Assembly: GCF_024746835.1 (NCBI RefSeq)
Contig: NZ_CP080531.1
Span: 248,001 to 312,000, forward strand
Source of the DNA: Mesorhizobium sp. AR02
GTDB lineage: Bacteria > Pseudomonadota > Alphaproteobacteria > Rhizobiales > Rhizobiaceae
Direction: 5' to 3'
DNA: 64,000 bases
In this document: positions 47,690 through 60,981 of the stretch, piece by piece
Numbering within the stretch: position 1 is the first letter of the stretch
Layout: every line of letters starts with the position of its first letter
Notes under the pieces: generated by a model
The model's input: only the letters and a program-made list of their open reading frames with translations
Told to the model about the DNA's origin: nothing
Database searches by the model: none
Position numbers and translations under genes: made by a program

Positions 47690-48280
47690 TCAGGAGCGCT
47701 TCAGCAGCGACCAGACAGCCGGCACAAGGCTGGCCGCCAGCGCAACCTTGATCAGGTCGCCAACGATGAACGGCACGACGCCGAACTGCCAGGATTTTTC
47801 CGGGCCGATGAGCAGCGCCAGCCAGGCAAAGCCCATCGCCATCATCACCACTTCGGCAACCAGCATCGCATTGAAAAGCTTGATCGGGTGGCGATCCCAG
47901 CCGCGATCGGCGGCCCAGCCGACAATCGCCGCCATGACCACGAAGCCAGCGAGATAGCCGCCGGTCGAACCGAGCATGTAGGCAATGCCGATGCCTTTCT
48001 CCGGCGTGCCCTGGAAGATCGGGAAGCCCATCGCGCCTTCCGCCATGTAGAGCAGCAGCGTGGCAATGCCGAGACGCATGCCGAAGGCGGCGGCGATCAG
48101 CAAGACGGCGAGCGTCTGCATCGAGATATCGACGGGGCCCAGCACAACCTTGGTCTTGGCCGACAGGGTCAAAAGCAGCGTTCCGGCGATCGCCAGCAAA
48201 AGCTGCGTTGCCAGTCGCGCCGCGCCTTCTTGCGGCAAAGCCAGAGAAACAAGCGGGCGCATCGTCGTTGCAGTTGCCAT
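47690..48280 (-). CDS. bioY: Biotin transporter substrate-binding component BioY
   Basis: A 196-residue membrane protein with about six hydrophobic segments. KTKVVLGPVDISMQTLAVLLIAAAFG and YMLGSTGGYLAGFVV are hallmark BioY segments. BioY binds biotin as the S component of ECF transporters, and some single BioY proteins work without the energising partner; no bioM/bioN is visible here. ATG 48280 has a GGGGAAG ribosome-binding site. No BioR box (TTATCTATAA-like) was found in the leader. Confidence 0.93.
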   Translation of the reverse strand: MATATTMRPLVSLALPQEGAARLATQLLLAIAGTLLLTLSAKTKVVLGPVDISMQTLAVLLIAAAFGMRLGIATLLLYMAEGAMGFPIFQGTPEKGIGIAYMLGSTGGYLAGFVVMAAIVGWAADRGWDRHPIKLFNAMLVAEVVMMAMGFAWLALLIGPEKSWQFGVVPFIVGDLIKVALAASLVPAVWSLLKRS

Positions 48281-48394
48281 GGTCTTCCCCAATCCGATCT
48301 GTCGCGATCCAATAATCGCGGTCCTGCGTTTTCCTATATTGGCTTGCGTGCTATGCGGCAATCGGTTTTGCCGTTCCGGGAACAATGTGCCGAT

Positions 48395-49303
48395 ATGGCT
48401 CTCAAATTTGATACCAGCTTCGATCCGCACTACGGCCAGGGCGTGAACGTGGCACCGGACGTACAGCGCGTCACGGTCCGAAATCCCAGCCCCTTCACTT
48501 TTCATGGCACCAACAGTTATGTCGTCGGGCGCGACACGCTGGCGGTGATCGATCCCGGGCCGGAAGACGAGGCACATCTTCGGACCTTGCTCGACGTGAT
48601 CGCCGGCAGGCCGGTAAGCCATATCTTCGTTAGCCACACGCATCGCGACCATTCCCCGCTGGCGGCCCGGCTGAAGGAGCGCACCGGCGCTTTGGTGATG
48701 GCGGAAGGGCCGCACCGGCCGGCAAGGCCATTGCATATCGGCGAGACCAATGCGCTCGACGCCAGCGCCGACACCGCTTTCGTTCCCGACATCGCGCTGC
48801 CAGACGGCGCGTTGGTCGCCGGCGACGGCTGGGCGATCCGCTCGATTCTGACCCCCGGCCACACCGCCAATCATGCGGTGTTCGCACTGGAAGGAGCCGG
48901 CATCCTGTTTTCGGCCGATCATATCATGGCGTGGGCGACATCCATCGTCGCGCCGCCGGACGGAGCGATGGCCGATTACATGGCATCGCTGGACAGACTG
49001 ATCGAGCGCGACGACCGCCTGCTGCTGCCTGGCCACGGCGGACCGGTGACGAAGCCGCGCGCTTTCATGCGCGGATTGAAGACGCATCGCAAGATGCGCG
49101 AGCGGGCCATATTGGAGCGGGTCAGGGCCGGCGACCGGACCATTCCCGACATGGTCAAGGCAATCTATCGCGACACCGATCCCCGACTGCATGGCGCCGC
49201 CGGACTGTCGGTGCTTGCCCATCTCGAGGACCTGGTGGCGCGTGGCATGGTGTCGACAGACGCTGCCCCTGCCATCGATGGCATTTTCACGCCGGCTCGA
49301 TAG
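48395..49303 (+). CDS. MBL-fold metallo-hydrolase (LACTB2-like)
   Basis: A 302-residue metallo-beta-lactamase-fold protein with the zinc motif HTHRDH at 81-86, ILTPGHTANH and FSADHIMAW further on, and a C-terminal helical/winged-helix region (RMRGLKTHRKMRERAILERV) seen in LACTB2/GloB-like hydrolases. Substrate unknown; thioesters or nucleic acid have been reported for relatives. ATG 48395 is chosen over an in-frame ATG at 48353. It diverges from bioY. Confidence 0.88.
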   Translation: MALKFDTSFDPHYGQGVNVAPDVQRVTVRNPSPFTFHGTNSYVVGRDTLAVIDPGPEDEAHLRTLLDVIAGRPVSHIFVSHTHRDHSPLAARLKERTGALVMAEGPHRPARPLHIGETNALDASADTAFVPDIALPDGALVAGDGWAIRSILTPGHTANHAVFALEGAGILFSADHIMAWATSIVAPPDGAMADYMASLDRLIERDDRLLLPGHGGPVTKPRAFMRGLKTHRKMRERAILERVRAGDRTIPDMVKAIYRDTDPRLHGAAGLSVLAHLEDLVARGMVSTDAAPAIDGIFTPAR

Positions 49304-49360
49304 GCCTTACCTAGCCCGGTCCCCATCTCGCCTCAGGCGCGGGATTCGCAGGAAAAATGA

Positions 49361-50146
49361 CTATTCGGCAGGCGCCGCACCGACCTGGCCGGCGACTTCC
49401 TGATCCAGTTCCGCCAGGAAATCTGTGACGCGCGCGGCATTGTCGCCAAGGTCGTAGCGTCCATAACGCGAAGCCGATCGCATGTCGACGATCACCGTAT
49501 CGCCATCGTCCGTCACGCGGATCGCCACATCTGAGGGAAGGCCGAGCACGAAGCCCTTGGCGACAGCGGTAATGGTCACGTCGCTTTGCCCGGCGAGGTC
49601 GGGATAGGGTTCGGACAGATCCCAGCCGCGCCGGTCGAGCACTGTTTCGACAGCGTTGACAATGGTCTCGAATGGCAGGTCGTAGCTGCGTGCGGTGACC
49701 AACGGATAGCTGTCGGTCTGCAGCCGCTGTTCGCCTGGCGTGGATGGGACAAGCACATTCATGTCCTTTGTCCGGTCGCTGACGTCGAGCGCGGGCGGAT
49801 CGTCGAAATCGGTCGAGATGTCCCTGAGCGGCGGATAGATTGTCGCCCAGTAGGCGGCAACGCCATAGGGGGCCAGCACCAGCAATGCCAGCAAGGCGCC
49901 GACGGTCAGGTCGCGGCCACCGCGGTCACCAAATTTCCACAGCCTCGAAAAGGCCAAGGCGGCGAACAACAGCGCCAGTGCCGCCAGCAGCGCGACAATG
50001 CCCAGCACCCACAGGAACACCGGCGTTTCGACGAGATCAAAGCGGTGGCCGACGAAGTCGGTCAGCAAAAGCACCGCTGAAAACGCGGCGGTGCGCCGCG
50101 ACCAGCCGGCGGCCTTCGACGTTTGCCGTTCGGGAATGCTAACCAT
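49361..50146 (-). CDS. DUF1499 membrane protein
   Basis: A 261-residue protein. Three hydrophobic segments lie at about 18-38, 43-68 and 80-100, followed by a soluble domain with YPLVTARSYDLPFETIVNAV and VDMRSASRYGRYDLGDNAARV, the SRxGxxDxGxNxxRI pattern of DUF1499. Function of this family is unknown. It lies 81 bp downstream of the acyl-CoA ligase on the same strand and may share its transcript. Confidence 0.85.
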   Translation of the reverse strand: MVSIPERQTSKAAGWSRRTAAFSAVLLLTDFVGHRFDLVETPVFLWVLGIVALLAALALLFAALAFSRLWKFGDRGGRDLTVGALLALLVLAPYGVAAYWATIYPPLRDISTDFDDPPALDVSDRTKDMNVLVPSTPGEQRLQTDSYPLVTARSYDLPFETIVNAVETVLDRRGWDLSEPYPDLAGQSDVTITAVAKGFVLGLPSDVAIRVTDDGDTVIVDMRSASRYGRYDLGDNAARVTDFLAELDQEVAGQVGAAPAE

Positions 50147-50226
50147 AGTTCTCTGCGCTGCCCCAACCCGGACGGAGGTTTAGTGCCTTTTCGCGGCGGC
50201 TTGAAGCCGAAACACGCAACATCCCG

Positions 50227-51855
<1,629 letters not shown>

Positions 51856-52176
51856 CTGGTTCCTCCTCCCTCGCGCATTTTGCGTCGTAGCTTTGGTTCA
51901 TTGTGAAGCGAACCGGCGGATTGTCCAGTCACGCGCTTGCGCGGCGAATGAATTTCAGAGTCCGTGCCGCAACGGCAAGCAGTTGAATTTTGGCATGTTT
52001 TGGATTTCGGGTTGCTGGGCACTCGTGCCACCGAGATGGCAGGAGGGTCAAAACCACCACAATGGCGGCAGTGCCCTACCCCACGAAATGACCGGGAAAT
52101 CCGCCACAATCCGGCCATCGTCGGCGTTAAGCTTCGTTAACGGGCAAGGGGCGATTGGCGACTGAAAGAGGTTCGC
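51856..52176. other. Intergenic region without recognisable gene
   Basis: A 321-bp divergent gap between the acyl-CoA ligase and a hypothetical gene. It contains a small dyad (GGCAC-TC-GTGCC near 52018-52029) but no convincing promoter consensus, repeat or RNA gene. An AGAGG ribosome-binding site precedes the ATG at 52177. Confidence 0.45.
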
Positions 52177-52593
52177 ATGGACGCGCAGCTCGACGACAAG
52201 GCCCTTGAGAGCACACTGGCCGAAAGTCTGGCCGATCTGGTTCCGGACGAAAAGACTGTTTCCGAAGACGAATTTGTTGAAGTTGTCGGCGGCGCGCTCG
52301 AAGCGGTCGGCGGCACACTGCTGTTCAAGATGTGCGTGGAGAATGAAGGGGAAGGCCAGCACGTCGCGGCCGCCTCCGTCGGCGCTGGCGGCAATCGCCA
52401 GTTCCTGCTGCTCACCTTGCCGACCGGCGGCGGCTCGCTGAAAGTCGAAACCGTTTCGAGGAGCAGCAACCCGGTGGCGGGCATCGCGGCCGCCTATGCC
52501 GGACTGATGGACGCATTCAATAACCGCCGCCTGAGCCTCGGTGGACACGCGAAAGCACTACGGCGCCTCGGCGACCGGCGCCGGTTTTCGTGA
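52177..52593 (+). CDS. Hypothetical protein
   Basis: A 138-residue protein of unknown function. The first 45 residues are acidic and helical (DAQLDDKALESTLAESLADL); the centre, residues 42-90, has alternating hydrophobic residues (VGGTLLFKMCVENEGEG, RQFLLLTLPTGGGSL) suggesting a small alpha/beta fold; the C-terminus is basic and arginine-rich. No signal peptide or membrane helix. The AGAGG site 7 bp before ATG 52177 and codon use like its neighbours support a real gene. The next gene follows after 67 bp. Confidence 0.65.
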   Translation: MDAQLDDKALESTLAESLADLVPDEKTVSEDEFVEVVGGALEAVGGTLLFKMCVENEGEGQHVAAASVGAGGNRQFLLLTLPTGGGSLKVETVSRSSNPVAGIAAAYAGLMDAFNNRRLSLGGHAKALRRLGDRRRFS

Positions 52594-52660
52594 TGTGAAC
52601 GGACCTTGCGCAATAGCCCTACCCGCCACACCTTAGGGGGCGAGGTAAGGAGAAACCAGC

Positions 52661-53050
52661 ATGGACAAGATCGCCAACCCGGCACCCGGCTTCCAGCGCA
52701 ATCCCGACAAGATCATCACCATCGAGCCCTTTGTCGGCACCGTCACCGTGCGCGCCGGCGATACGGTCATCGCGTCATCCACCAAGGCCAAGGTGCTGAC
52801 CGAACCCCCCTATTCCCCAGCCTTCTACATTCCGTTCGCCGACATCGATTTCGACAAGCTCAGCAGCACGCAGCACTCGACCCATTGCCCCTACAAAGGC
52901 GACGCCAGCTATTGGAGCGTGCTGCCTGCCGGCGAGACCGGTCAGAATGCGATGTGGGCTTACGAGCGGCCTTTCGACGAAATGACCGAAATCCGGGACC
53001 ACGGAGCGTTCTACGCCAGCAAGGTCAGCATCGAAGCCAAGCCGAGCTGA
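52661..53050 (+). CDS. DUF427 domain protein
   Basis: A 129-residue protein. GTVTVRAGDTVIASSTKAKVL, YIPFADIDFDKLSSTQHSTH, CPYKGDASYWSV and MWAYERPFDEMTEIRDH are the conserved segments of DUF427, a small beta-rich cytosolic family of unknown function. An AAGGAG ribosome-binding site precedes ATG 52661. It converges with the deacetylase gene; 32 bp separate the stops. Confidence 0.88.
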   Translation: MDKIANPAPGFQRNPDKIITIEPFVGTVTVRAGDTVIASSTKAKVLTEPPYSPAFYIPFADIDFDKLSSTQHSTHCPYKGDASYWSVLPAGETGQNAMWAYERPFDEMTEIRDHGAFYASKVSIEAKPS

Positions 53051-53082
53051 GCAGGCGTCAGTTCCAGCACATCCCTGCGAGA

Positions 53083-53823
53083 TTAGTCGGTGGTGCCGTG
53101 ATTGCCGGTGCCGTCGGCATCGTCCAGGCGCACAAAGGTCATACCTTTTTCCTTGAGCGCCAGCAGGCCCTGCACCACGCCCTCGCCGGCCGCATGGGTC
53201 GGCTGGTTGATGTGGGCGATGATAACGTCACCGTCCTTAGCCGCGGCGATGCGCCTGGCGGTTTCCCTGGCGCCGAGCAGCGAGCCGCCATCGCCGTTGA
53301 TCGAGAAGCCGGCAATCTTGAAGCCAAGCTTGCGGATCATCGCGATCGCCGAGGGGCTGTATTCGGCGGTTGCGCCGCGGAACCATTTCGGCGCCGGTTC
53401 ACCGGTCCTGGCAAGCGCCGCGGCCCCCGACTCGACCTCGGCCAGCACGGCATCCGGACTGCCGGCGCTCTTTATGCCATAGATCTTCTGCGGCGTGTCG
53501 ACCGCGGGAACATGGCGCCCGCCGTGATTTTCCAGTTCGAAAAGATCGGGATGCGCCCGCATGATCTCGACGGCTTCGGAGTTCCGCTTCAGCCAGATGC
53601 CGGTGACGAAAATGGTGGCCGGGATCTTGTTTTCCACCAGCGCCGAGAGAATGCGTGTGTCGGTCTGCCCGCCGCAGGCATCAAGCGTGAGCGCAACGCG
53701 GCCGGCCCCACTTGCCGCGGGCTTGATGTGCAGCGTGGGTTCGACCAACGGCGCGGCATGGGCGCTGGACACTACCGCCAACGACAGGGCGATCATGCAG
53801 AGATGTATTTGCAGCAGACGCAT
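53083..53823 (-). CDS. Exported polysaccharide deacetylase-family protein (NodB-like fold)
   Basis: A 246-residue protein with a signal peptide (MRLLQIHLCMIALSLAVVSS, cleaved near AHA) and a NodB-homology domain: VALTLDACGG (the catalytic TFD motif altered to TLDACGG), ELENHGGRHV (about 123-132, metal-binding HxxxH), WFRGATAEYS, and IIAHINQPTH. Likely a periplasmic carbohydrate esterase; the substrate is unknown. ATG 53823 gives a clean signal peptide, while the GTG at 53853 lies inside the repeat. Confidence 0.82.
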   Translation of the reverse strand: MRLLQIHLCMIALSLAVVSSAHAAPLVEPTLHIKPAASGAGRVALTLDACGGQTDTRILSALVENKIPATIFVTGIWLKRNSEAVEIMRAHPDLFELENHGGRHVPAVDTPQKIYGIKSAGSPDAVLAEVESGAAALARTGEPAPKWFRGATAEYSPSAIAMIRKLGFKIAGFSINGDGGSLLGARETARRIAAAKDGDVIIAHINQPTHAAGEGVVQGLLALKEKGMTFVRLDDADGTGNHGTTD

Positions 53824-53841
53824 CAAACCGAATTCCTGATT

Positions 53842-53942
53842 GGAGCGGTTCACCGTTTCACGGAAACGGCGCCCGCTCTGACTCTTTAGTTTTGGAGCAA
53901 CTCCTGTAGGAAAACCGTTTCACAGTTTCCTGGAATTGCTCT
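53842..53942 (-). repeat. RIME-like rhizobial intergenic palindromic repeat, second copy
   Basis: Read on the minus strand it starts AGAGCAATTCCAGGAAAC, then GTGAAACGGTTTTCC, and ends with CCGTTTCCGTGAAACGG and a GAGCGG-type terminus, matching 28873-29005 in order. It lacks the central GGAAAAAGCGC hairpin of that copy. It lies just upstream of the deacetylase start. The remaining 130 bp before the GT9 gene show no gene. Confidence 0.8.
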
Positions 53943-54073
53943 TCAAGCCGGTATCCAAAGACCCGCATGAAGGCGGAAATCGGGACGATGGATAGCAGAA
54001 AAATGCCTGGCGCGGCAATTTGACCGCGCACTGGTGCACGAGCCATTCGACAGCCTTTAACGATCACTCGCCG

Positions 54074-55177
54074 TCAGACAGCGCGCTCCCGCTTCATCTC
54101 GGTGCGCGTGAGGAGCTCGCGCGCCGCTTCGACGACAGGCTTCACCTCCAGGCGCCAGACGCAGCACGCCTTGCTGGGGTCCTTCGGTCGGCACAAGCCC
54201 TTGGCCACGCAGTCGCACGGCATCGGCGGCCGAAGCGCGATGCTGGGCACGCCGACAGGCCCCCAGCGCGACGGATGCGTCAGGCCAAAGAGCCCGACAA
54301 CCGGCGTGCCCGTGGCGGCGGCCATATGCATCGGGCCGCTCTCATTGCCAAGAAACAGCCGCGCCTGTTTCAGGACAGCCAGCAAGGTCTCGAGCGATAG
54401 CGACCCGACGAGGTCGACGACCGGCGCCGCCGTCCTGGCGATGATCTGCGCGGCGGCCTCGCGTTCGTCCGGCCCTCCCACCAGGGCAATGCCCAATCCG
54501 CTGTCGGTTGCAATTTCGTCGATAGCCTCGGCAAACCGTTCCGGCTGCCATTGCCGGCCCTTGAAGCTCGCGCCCGCATGCACGGCGATGAAGCCGTTTG
54601 GGTTGAGACGATGCTTGCCCAGAAGCGCCAGGGCTTTCAGGGTCTCCGATGGCAGCGGCTGAAGGCTCGGCACCGTCACACGCAGATCGATGCCGAGCGC
54701 CTCAAGGGGCGAAAGATAGCGATAGACAAAATGCTGGCCGCCAAACCCCTGCGGTTTTGCAAACAGATTGGCGGGTTGCCGCTCCAGTAGTTTCAGGGGC
54801 CTTTCGGGCGGATTGTAGCCGACGCGGGTCTTTGCGTTGACGAGCCCGCTGACGAGGCGCGAGGTCTTGGAATCGGTCAGGTCGATCGTCAGGTCAAAGC
54901 GGAAGCCGCGCAGCGCCCGCACCATGGTATAGAGCTCTTTCCCACGCTCCAGCGGGGTGCCCCGCATGCGGGCCCGCCTGAACGCAACCACCTCGGAAGC
55001 GATGCCGTGCGCCACCACGAAACTCTCGAAGTGAGCTTCGCAGAGGAACACGATCCTGGCGCCGGGGAATTCGAGCTGCAGGTTCCTGGCGAGTGTCGAG
55101 GCGAGGACGATATCGCCGATGAACTTCGTTTGAATGACCAGGATCGAGCGGAACGGCGCGGGTGAGATCTGCAACAT
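54074..55177 (-). CDS. GT9-family (heptosyltransferase-like) glycosyltransferase
   Basis: A 367-residue GT-B enzyme. The N-terminal VIQTKFIGDIVLASTLARNL is the GT9 acceptor-side motif with the catalytic-type aspartate; HAGASFKGRQWQPERFAEA and GNESGPMHMAAATGTPVVGL with THPSRWGP form the ADP-heptose-type donor site. GT9 enzymes add heptose or related sugars to the LPS core. The C-terminus has a CDCVAKGLCRPKDPSKACC cluster of five cysteines, common in some GT9 relatives. It is located away from the main locus, among core genes. Confidence 0.9.
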   Translation of the reverse strand: MLQISPAPFRSILVIQTKFIGDIVLASTLARNLQLEFPGARIVFLCEAHFESFVVAHGIASEVVAFRRARMRGTPLERGKELYTMVRALRGFRFDLTIDLTDSKTSRLVSGLVNAKTRVGYNPPERPLKLLERQPANLFAKPQGFGGQHFVYRYLSPLEALGIDLRVTVPSLQPLPSETLKALALLGKHRLNPNGFIAVHAGASFKGRQWQPERFAEAIDEIATDSGLGIALVGGPDEREAAAQIIARTAAPVVDLVGSLSLETLLAVLKQARLFLGNESGPMHMAAATGTPVVGLFGLTHPSRWGPVGVPSIALRPPMPCDCVAKGLCRPKDPSKACCVWRLEVKPVVEAARELLTRTEMKRERAV

Positions 55178-55296
55178 GTGATTCCGGGGACAATTGGCGG
55201 GCCGTCCGCAAATTGGGCAGGAACAATGTCGAGATTACGCAATGCCTTCAGCACGTTCGCGTGAGTTTTCATACAAAACCGTAAGCTTTGATCCCC

Positions 55297-57975
<2,679 letters not shown>

Positions 57976-58200
57976 GCTTTGCTCTCCGGTTGCAGGAGAT
58001 TGGAAAGATTGGCGAAACGGAAAGTTCCACCCTGGTCCGACTTTGGAGCGATATGATGCTGCAGTGCGAAAGGCAAGCGCCGGCAAAGCCGTCCGGCCGC
58101 TACAATCGATTAAGGAAAAGCCCTGTCCAGACATGCGGCAAAAAGACTTGCCACCTCAGGGCTCGATGACTAGAACATAAAGGGAACAAAGAGGTGCGCC

Positions 58201-58545
58201 ATGAAACTGACTGGAAAACTCGACTATCTGGAAATGCCGGCGACTGGCGGCACGCTGGACCGGTTGAAGGCTTTTTACAGTTCTGCCTTTGCCTGGTCGT
58301 TCACCGACTACGGGCCGACCTATTCAGCCTTTGCCGAAGGCCTGGACGGCGGTTTTCAGGCCGATGCCGCGGACGCACCGGCCAAGCCGCTGCCGGTGCT
58401 CTATAGCGACAATCTCGAGGAGACCCTCGGCGCCGTCGAAAGCGCCGGCGGCACGATCGTCAAGCCGATCTTTCCGTTTCCCGGCGGCCGGCGCTTCCAC
58501 TTCGTCGATCCGGCCGGCAACGAGCTGGCTGTCTGGGGTGAATAG
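58201..58545 (+). CDS. VOC-family (glyoxalase-like) protein
   Basis: A 114-residue single-domain vicinal-oxygen-chelate protein: LDYLEMPATGGTLDRLKAFY at the N-terminus, LYSDNLEETLGAVESAGG in the middle and FPGGRRFHFVDPAGNELAVW at the end, the usual paired beta-alpha-beta-beta-beta pattern. Function is unknown; relatives bind or modify small molecules. It follows ppdK divergently and precedes the tRNA by about 130 bp. Confidence 0.86.
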   Translation: MKLTGKLDYLEMPATGGTLDRLKAFYSSAFAWSFTDYGPTYSAFAEGLDGGFQADAADAPAKPLPVLYSDNLEETLGAVESAGGTIVKPIFPFPGGRRFHFVDPAGNELAVWGE

Positions 58546-58674
58546 CCCGCTCCGACAGGATCCAGTGACAATTGTGGATTGCTCGATTTGGGCGTTCTTG
58601 CCCTCACTCATAAAGCATTGTGCTTTTCGGCTGCTCTGCTAATAACGCGCCGCACAAGCGACTCTGACGGCTAT

Positions 58675-58749
58675 TGGGGCGTCGCCAAGTGGTAAGGCAT
58701 CGGTTTTTGGTACCGACATTCCCAGGTTCGAATCCTGGCGCCCCAGCCA
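58675..58749 (+). tRNA. tRNA-Gln (anticodon TTG)
   Basis: The sequence folds as a cloverleaf. Acceptor arms TGGGGCG (58675-58681) and CGCCCCA (58739-58745) pair fully; the anticodon stem CGGT/ACCG encloses TTTTGGT with anticodon TTG, which reads CAA; the T arm has GGTTCGAATCC. A G discriminator and encoded CCA end the gene at 58749. It marks the edge between core genes and the second sugar cluster. Confidence 0.96.
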
Positions 58750-58808
58750 ATCTATGATTGTGTATTTAAATCAATAATTTACTAGATTTTCCGATTTAGA
58801 CGCCTGAA

Positions 58809-59510
58809 CTAGGCCCGCTTGGCAACGAACCGCATGAACCGAGGCGATTGCTTGCCGCAGTTGAACAGCAGATCAAGGATCGACACCTGGTGAATGAACC
58901 CCTCCCAGAGCTGGGGATAGGCTGGATAGCCCTCGTAGTCGAACCATTCGAGATCGATGCCCTTGAGCTCGAAGACATCAGGCACGATGTAGTCCTTCGC
59001 CGACGGCCCGGAAACATAGACAGTCGCTCCCGCCTGGGCACAGATGTCGGCCAACCGCTCGGTTTTGGCACCGTTGAGCTGGTACGCGCTGGACGATGTG
59101 ATGGCCGTGGTGATCTCCAAATACCCGCATATTGCCGCGATAAAGCAGTGGTTCAGCTCCGATATGTGCGTGTAGTGGCGGCTATAGAGCGGCTCCAGCC
59201 ATTCGGCTATTTCCGAAAAGCAGCTTGCCCGGCGGTAGTTTAGCTGTAGCTGCCGCCAGTGCGATTGAGCCCAGTCGGCGCCGTCTATCTCGGTCTCGCG
59301 GATCTTCTGAAGATATCTTCCCTTGGTCACGACAGGCACGGTCAGCCATTGGGCTCCGGCGGGCGTCTTGATCTTGTTGCGATTGCGCCAGTCGCGACGG
59401 GTATATTGCATGTCGTCGTAGAGGATGAACTCGTCGACTGAAGCGATGAGGTCGAAATATCCCTTCCAGGGGATATAGTTCGACTGGAGAATGGCCACCC
59501 GCTTCGTCAT
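58809..59510 (-). CDS. WbqC-family protein
   Basis: A 233-residue protein with the family opening [20 protein letters not shown], then [24 protein letters not shown], and the C-terminal [20 protein letters not shown]. WbqC proteins occur in O-antigen and capsule loci, often beside WecE-type aminotransferases as here (60 bp away, same strand); their biochemical role is not established to my knowledge, and a role in modifying the amino sugar is a guess. It begins the sugar cluster directly after tRNA-Gln, across a short AT-rich stretch. Confidence 0.88.
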   Translation of the reverse strand: MTKRVAILQSNYIPWKGYFDLIASVDEFILYDDMQYTRRDWRNRNKIKTPAGAQWLTVPVVTKGRYLQKIRETEIDGADWAQSHWRQLQLNYRRASCFSEIAEWLEPLYSRHYTHISELNHCFIAAICGYLEITTAITSSSAYQLNGAKTERLADICAQAGATVYVSGPSAKDYIVPDVFELKGIDLEWFDYEGYPAYPQLWEGFIHQVSILDLLFNCGKQSPRFMRFVAKRA

Positions 59511-59570
59511 CTGCTCGCAGCTTCACCCATCCAAGAATCCTGGGAATAGCTCAACGCCCTTACGGATTGT

Positions 59571-60743
59571 TCAGCGGTGACCGGCGCTCAGCACCGCGGC
59601 TACGCCCTCCTGGGCAGCGAGACTGAGGCCAAACCACAGCGGCAGTCTGATCAGGCGCGCGGCGGCATCGGTGGTGACGCGCAGTTCGCCGTGCGTCCGG
59701 CAGTAGCGTCGGCCCGCCGGCGATTCGTGCAGCGGAACATAGTGGAAAATGGCGGCGATGCCATTTTCCTGGAAATCGGCCAGCACGCCACGCCTGTCAA
59801 CGCCCTCGGGCAGCAGCACATAGTAGAGATGCGCATTGTGTTCGCACTCGGCCGGAACGATTGGTCGACGAAGTTGCCCGACCTGCTCCAGCGGCGCCAG
59901 CAGCTCGTGATAGCGGTTCCAAATCCGCAAGCGCTCCGCGGTGATCGTCCCCGCATCCTCGAGCTGTGCGAGCAGGAATGCCGCCAGCAAATCGCTGGGG
60001 AGATAGGAGGAGCCGACGTCCTGCCAGGTGTATTTGTCGACCTCGCCGCGGAAGAACCGGCTGCGGTCAGTTCCCTTTTCGCGGATGATCTCAGCCCGCT
60101 GGCTCAGCTCGGGGTCATTGATCAGCAGCGCCCCGCCCTCACCCGAAATCAGGTTCTTGGTCTCATGGAAGCTTAGCGTCCCAAGATCGCCGATGCTGCC
60201 GAGCGGCCGCCCCTTGTAGCGCGCCATCGCACCCTGGGCAGCGTCTTCGACGACCTTCAGCCCATGCCGATGCGCAATATCGAGTATGGCGTCCATCTCG
60301 CAGCCCACTCCGGCGTAGTGGACCACCACGATCGCCCGTGTCCTTGGGGTTATCGCGGCCTCAATCAGGCGCTCGTCGAGATTGAGGGTATCCTCCCTTA
60401 TGTCGACGAATACGGGCACGCCGCCGCGCAGCACAAACGCATTCGCGGTCGATGTGAATGTGTAGGACGGCATGATGATTTCGTCGCCGGGAACAATATC
60501 CAGCAGGAGAGCCGACATCTCCAGCGCCGCCGTGCATGAATGGGTCAGCAGCGCCTTTGCGCACCCGACATGCTCCTCGATCCAGGCATGGCAGCGTTTG
60601 GTGAAGGTCCCGTCACCGGACATGTGCTGGGCTACCCGCGCCTCAGCGATGTAGAGCATCTCCCGTCCGGTCAAGTGCAGGCGATTGAATGCAACAGGCA
60701 GCGACCCTGCAGTCCGCAAAGGCTTGTTCAAAGAATCGGACAC
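59571..60743 (-). CDS. wecE: dTDP-4-amino-4,6-dideoxygalactose transaminase WecE/RffA
   Basis: A 390-residue DegT-family PLP aminotransferase with the RffA pattern: THSCTAALEMSALLLDIVPG (67-86), PSYTFTSTANAFVLRGG, EDAAQGAMARYKGRPLG, and the PLP lysine K196 in LSFHETKNLISGEGG. RffA aminates dTDP-4-keto-6-deoxyglucose to dTDP-Fuc4N; RmlB at 44-45 kb could supply the substrate. The GTG at 60743 follows GGGGGGA; longer frames add a non-family N-terminus. It diverges from the GT2 gene over about 240 bp. Confidence 0.9.
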   Translation of the reverse strand: MSDSLNKPLRTAGSLPVAFNRLHLTGREMLYIAEARVAQHMSGDGTFTKRCHAWIEEHVGCAKALLTHSCTAALEMSALLLDIVPGDEIIMPSYTFTSTANAFVLRGGVPVFVDIREDTLNLDERLIEAAITPRTRAIVVVHYAGVGCEMDAILDIAHRHGLKVVEDAAQGAMARYKGRPLGSIGDLGTLSFHETKNLISGEGGALLINDPELSQRAEIIREKGTDRSRFFRGEVDKYTWQDVGSSYLPSDLLAAFLLAQLEDAGTITAERLRIWNRYHELLAPLEQVGQLRRPIVPAECEHNAHLYYVLLPEGVDRRGVLADFQENGIAAIFHYVPLHESPAGRRYCRTHGELRVTTDAAARLIRLPLWFGLSLAAQEGVAAVLSAGHR

Positions 60744-60981
60744 TGTCGTCCCCCCGCCAAACGGCGCTACTGGTGTCACCGAAAGAAAGTACCTCCTGTA
60801 CTTCAACCACGACAGTTCCATTAATTGCCGGCTTGAGCAAGCCAACTTGGGAAATTGGACGTGAGGACATCCGATTTTGGCGCCGAGGACGTAGAATGAA
60901 GGAAGCCAGGTTGACGGTGTTGCTTTTCCTGGGGCAACGATACCTGAAATGATACGTTGGGCGGAAGCGCCTGGCGCTGCA

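Noticed and set aside
48281..48394. BioR operator search upstream of bioY
   Set aside because: No TTATCTATAA-like palindrome is present in the leader.
52012..52030. Possible sigma-54 promoter (TGGCAC on the minus strand)
   Set aside because: The -24-like TGGCAC lacks a TTGC element at the right distance.
53858..54067. Small minus-strand open frame of 69 codons
   Set aside because: It is read largely through the RIME-like repeat and has no ribosome-binding site or family-like features.
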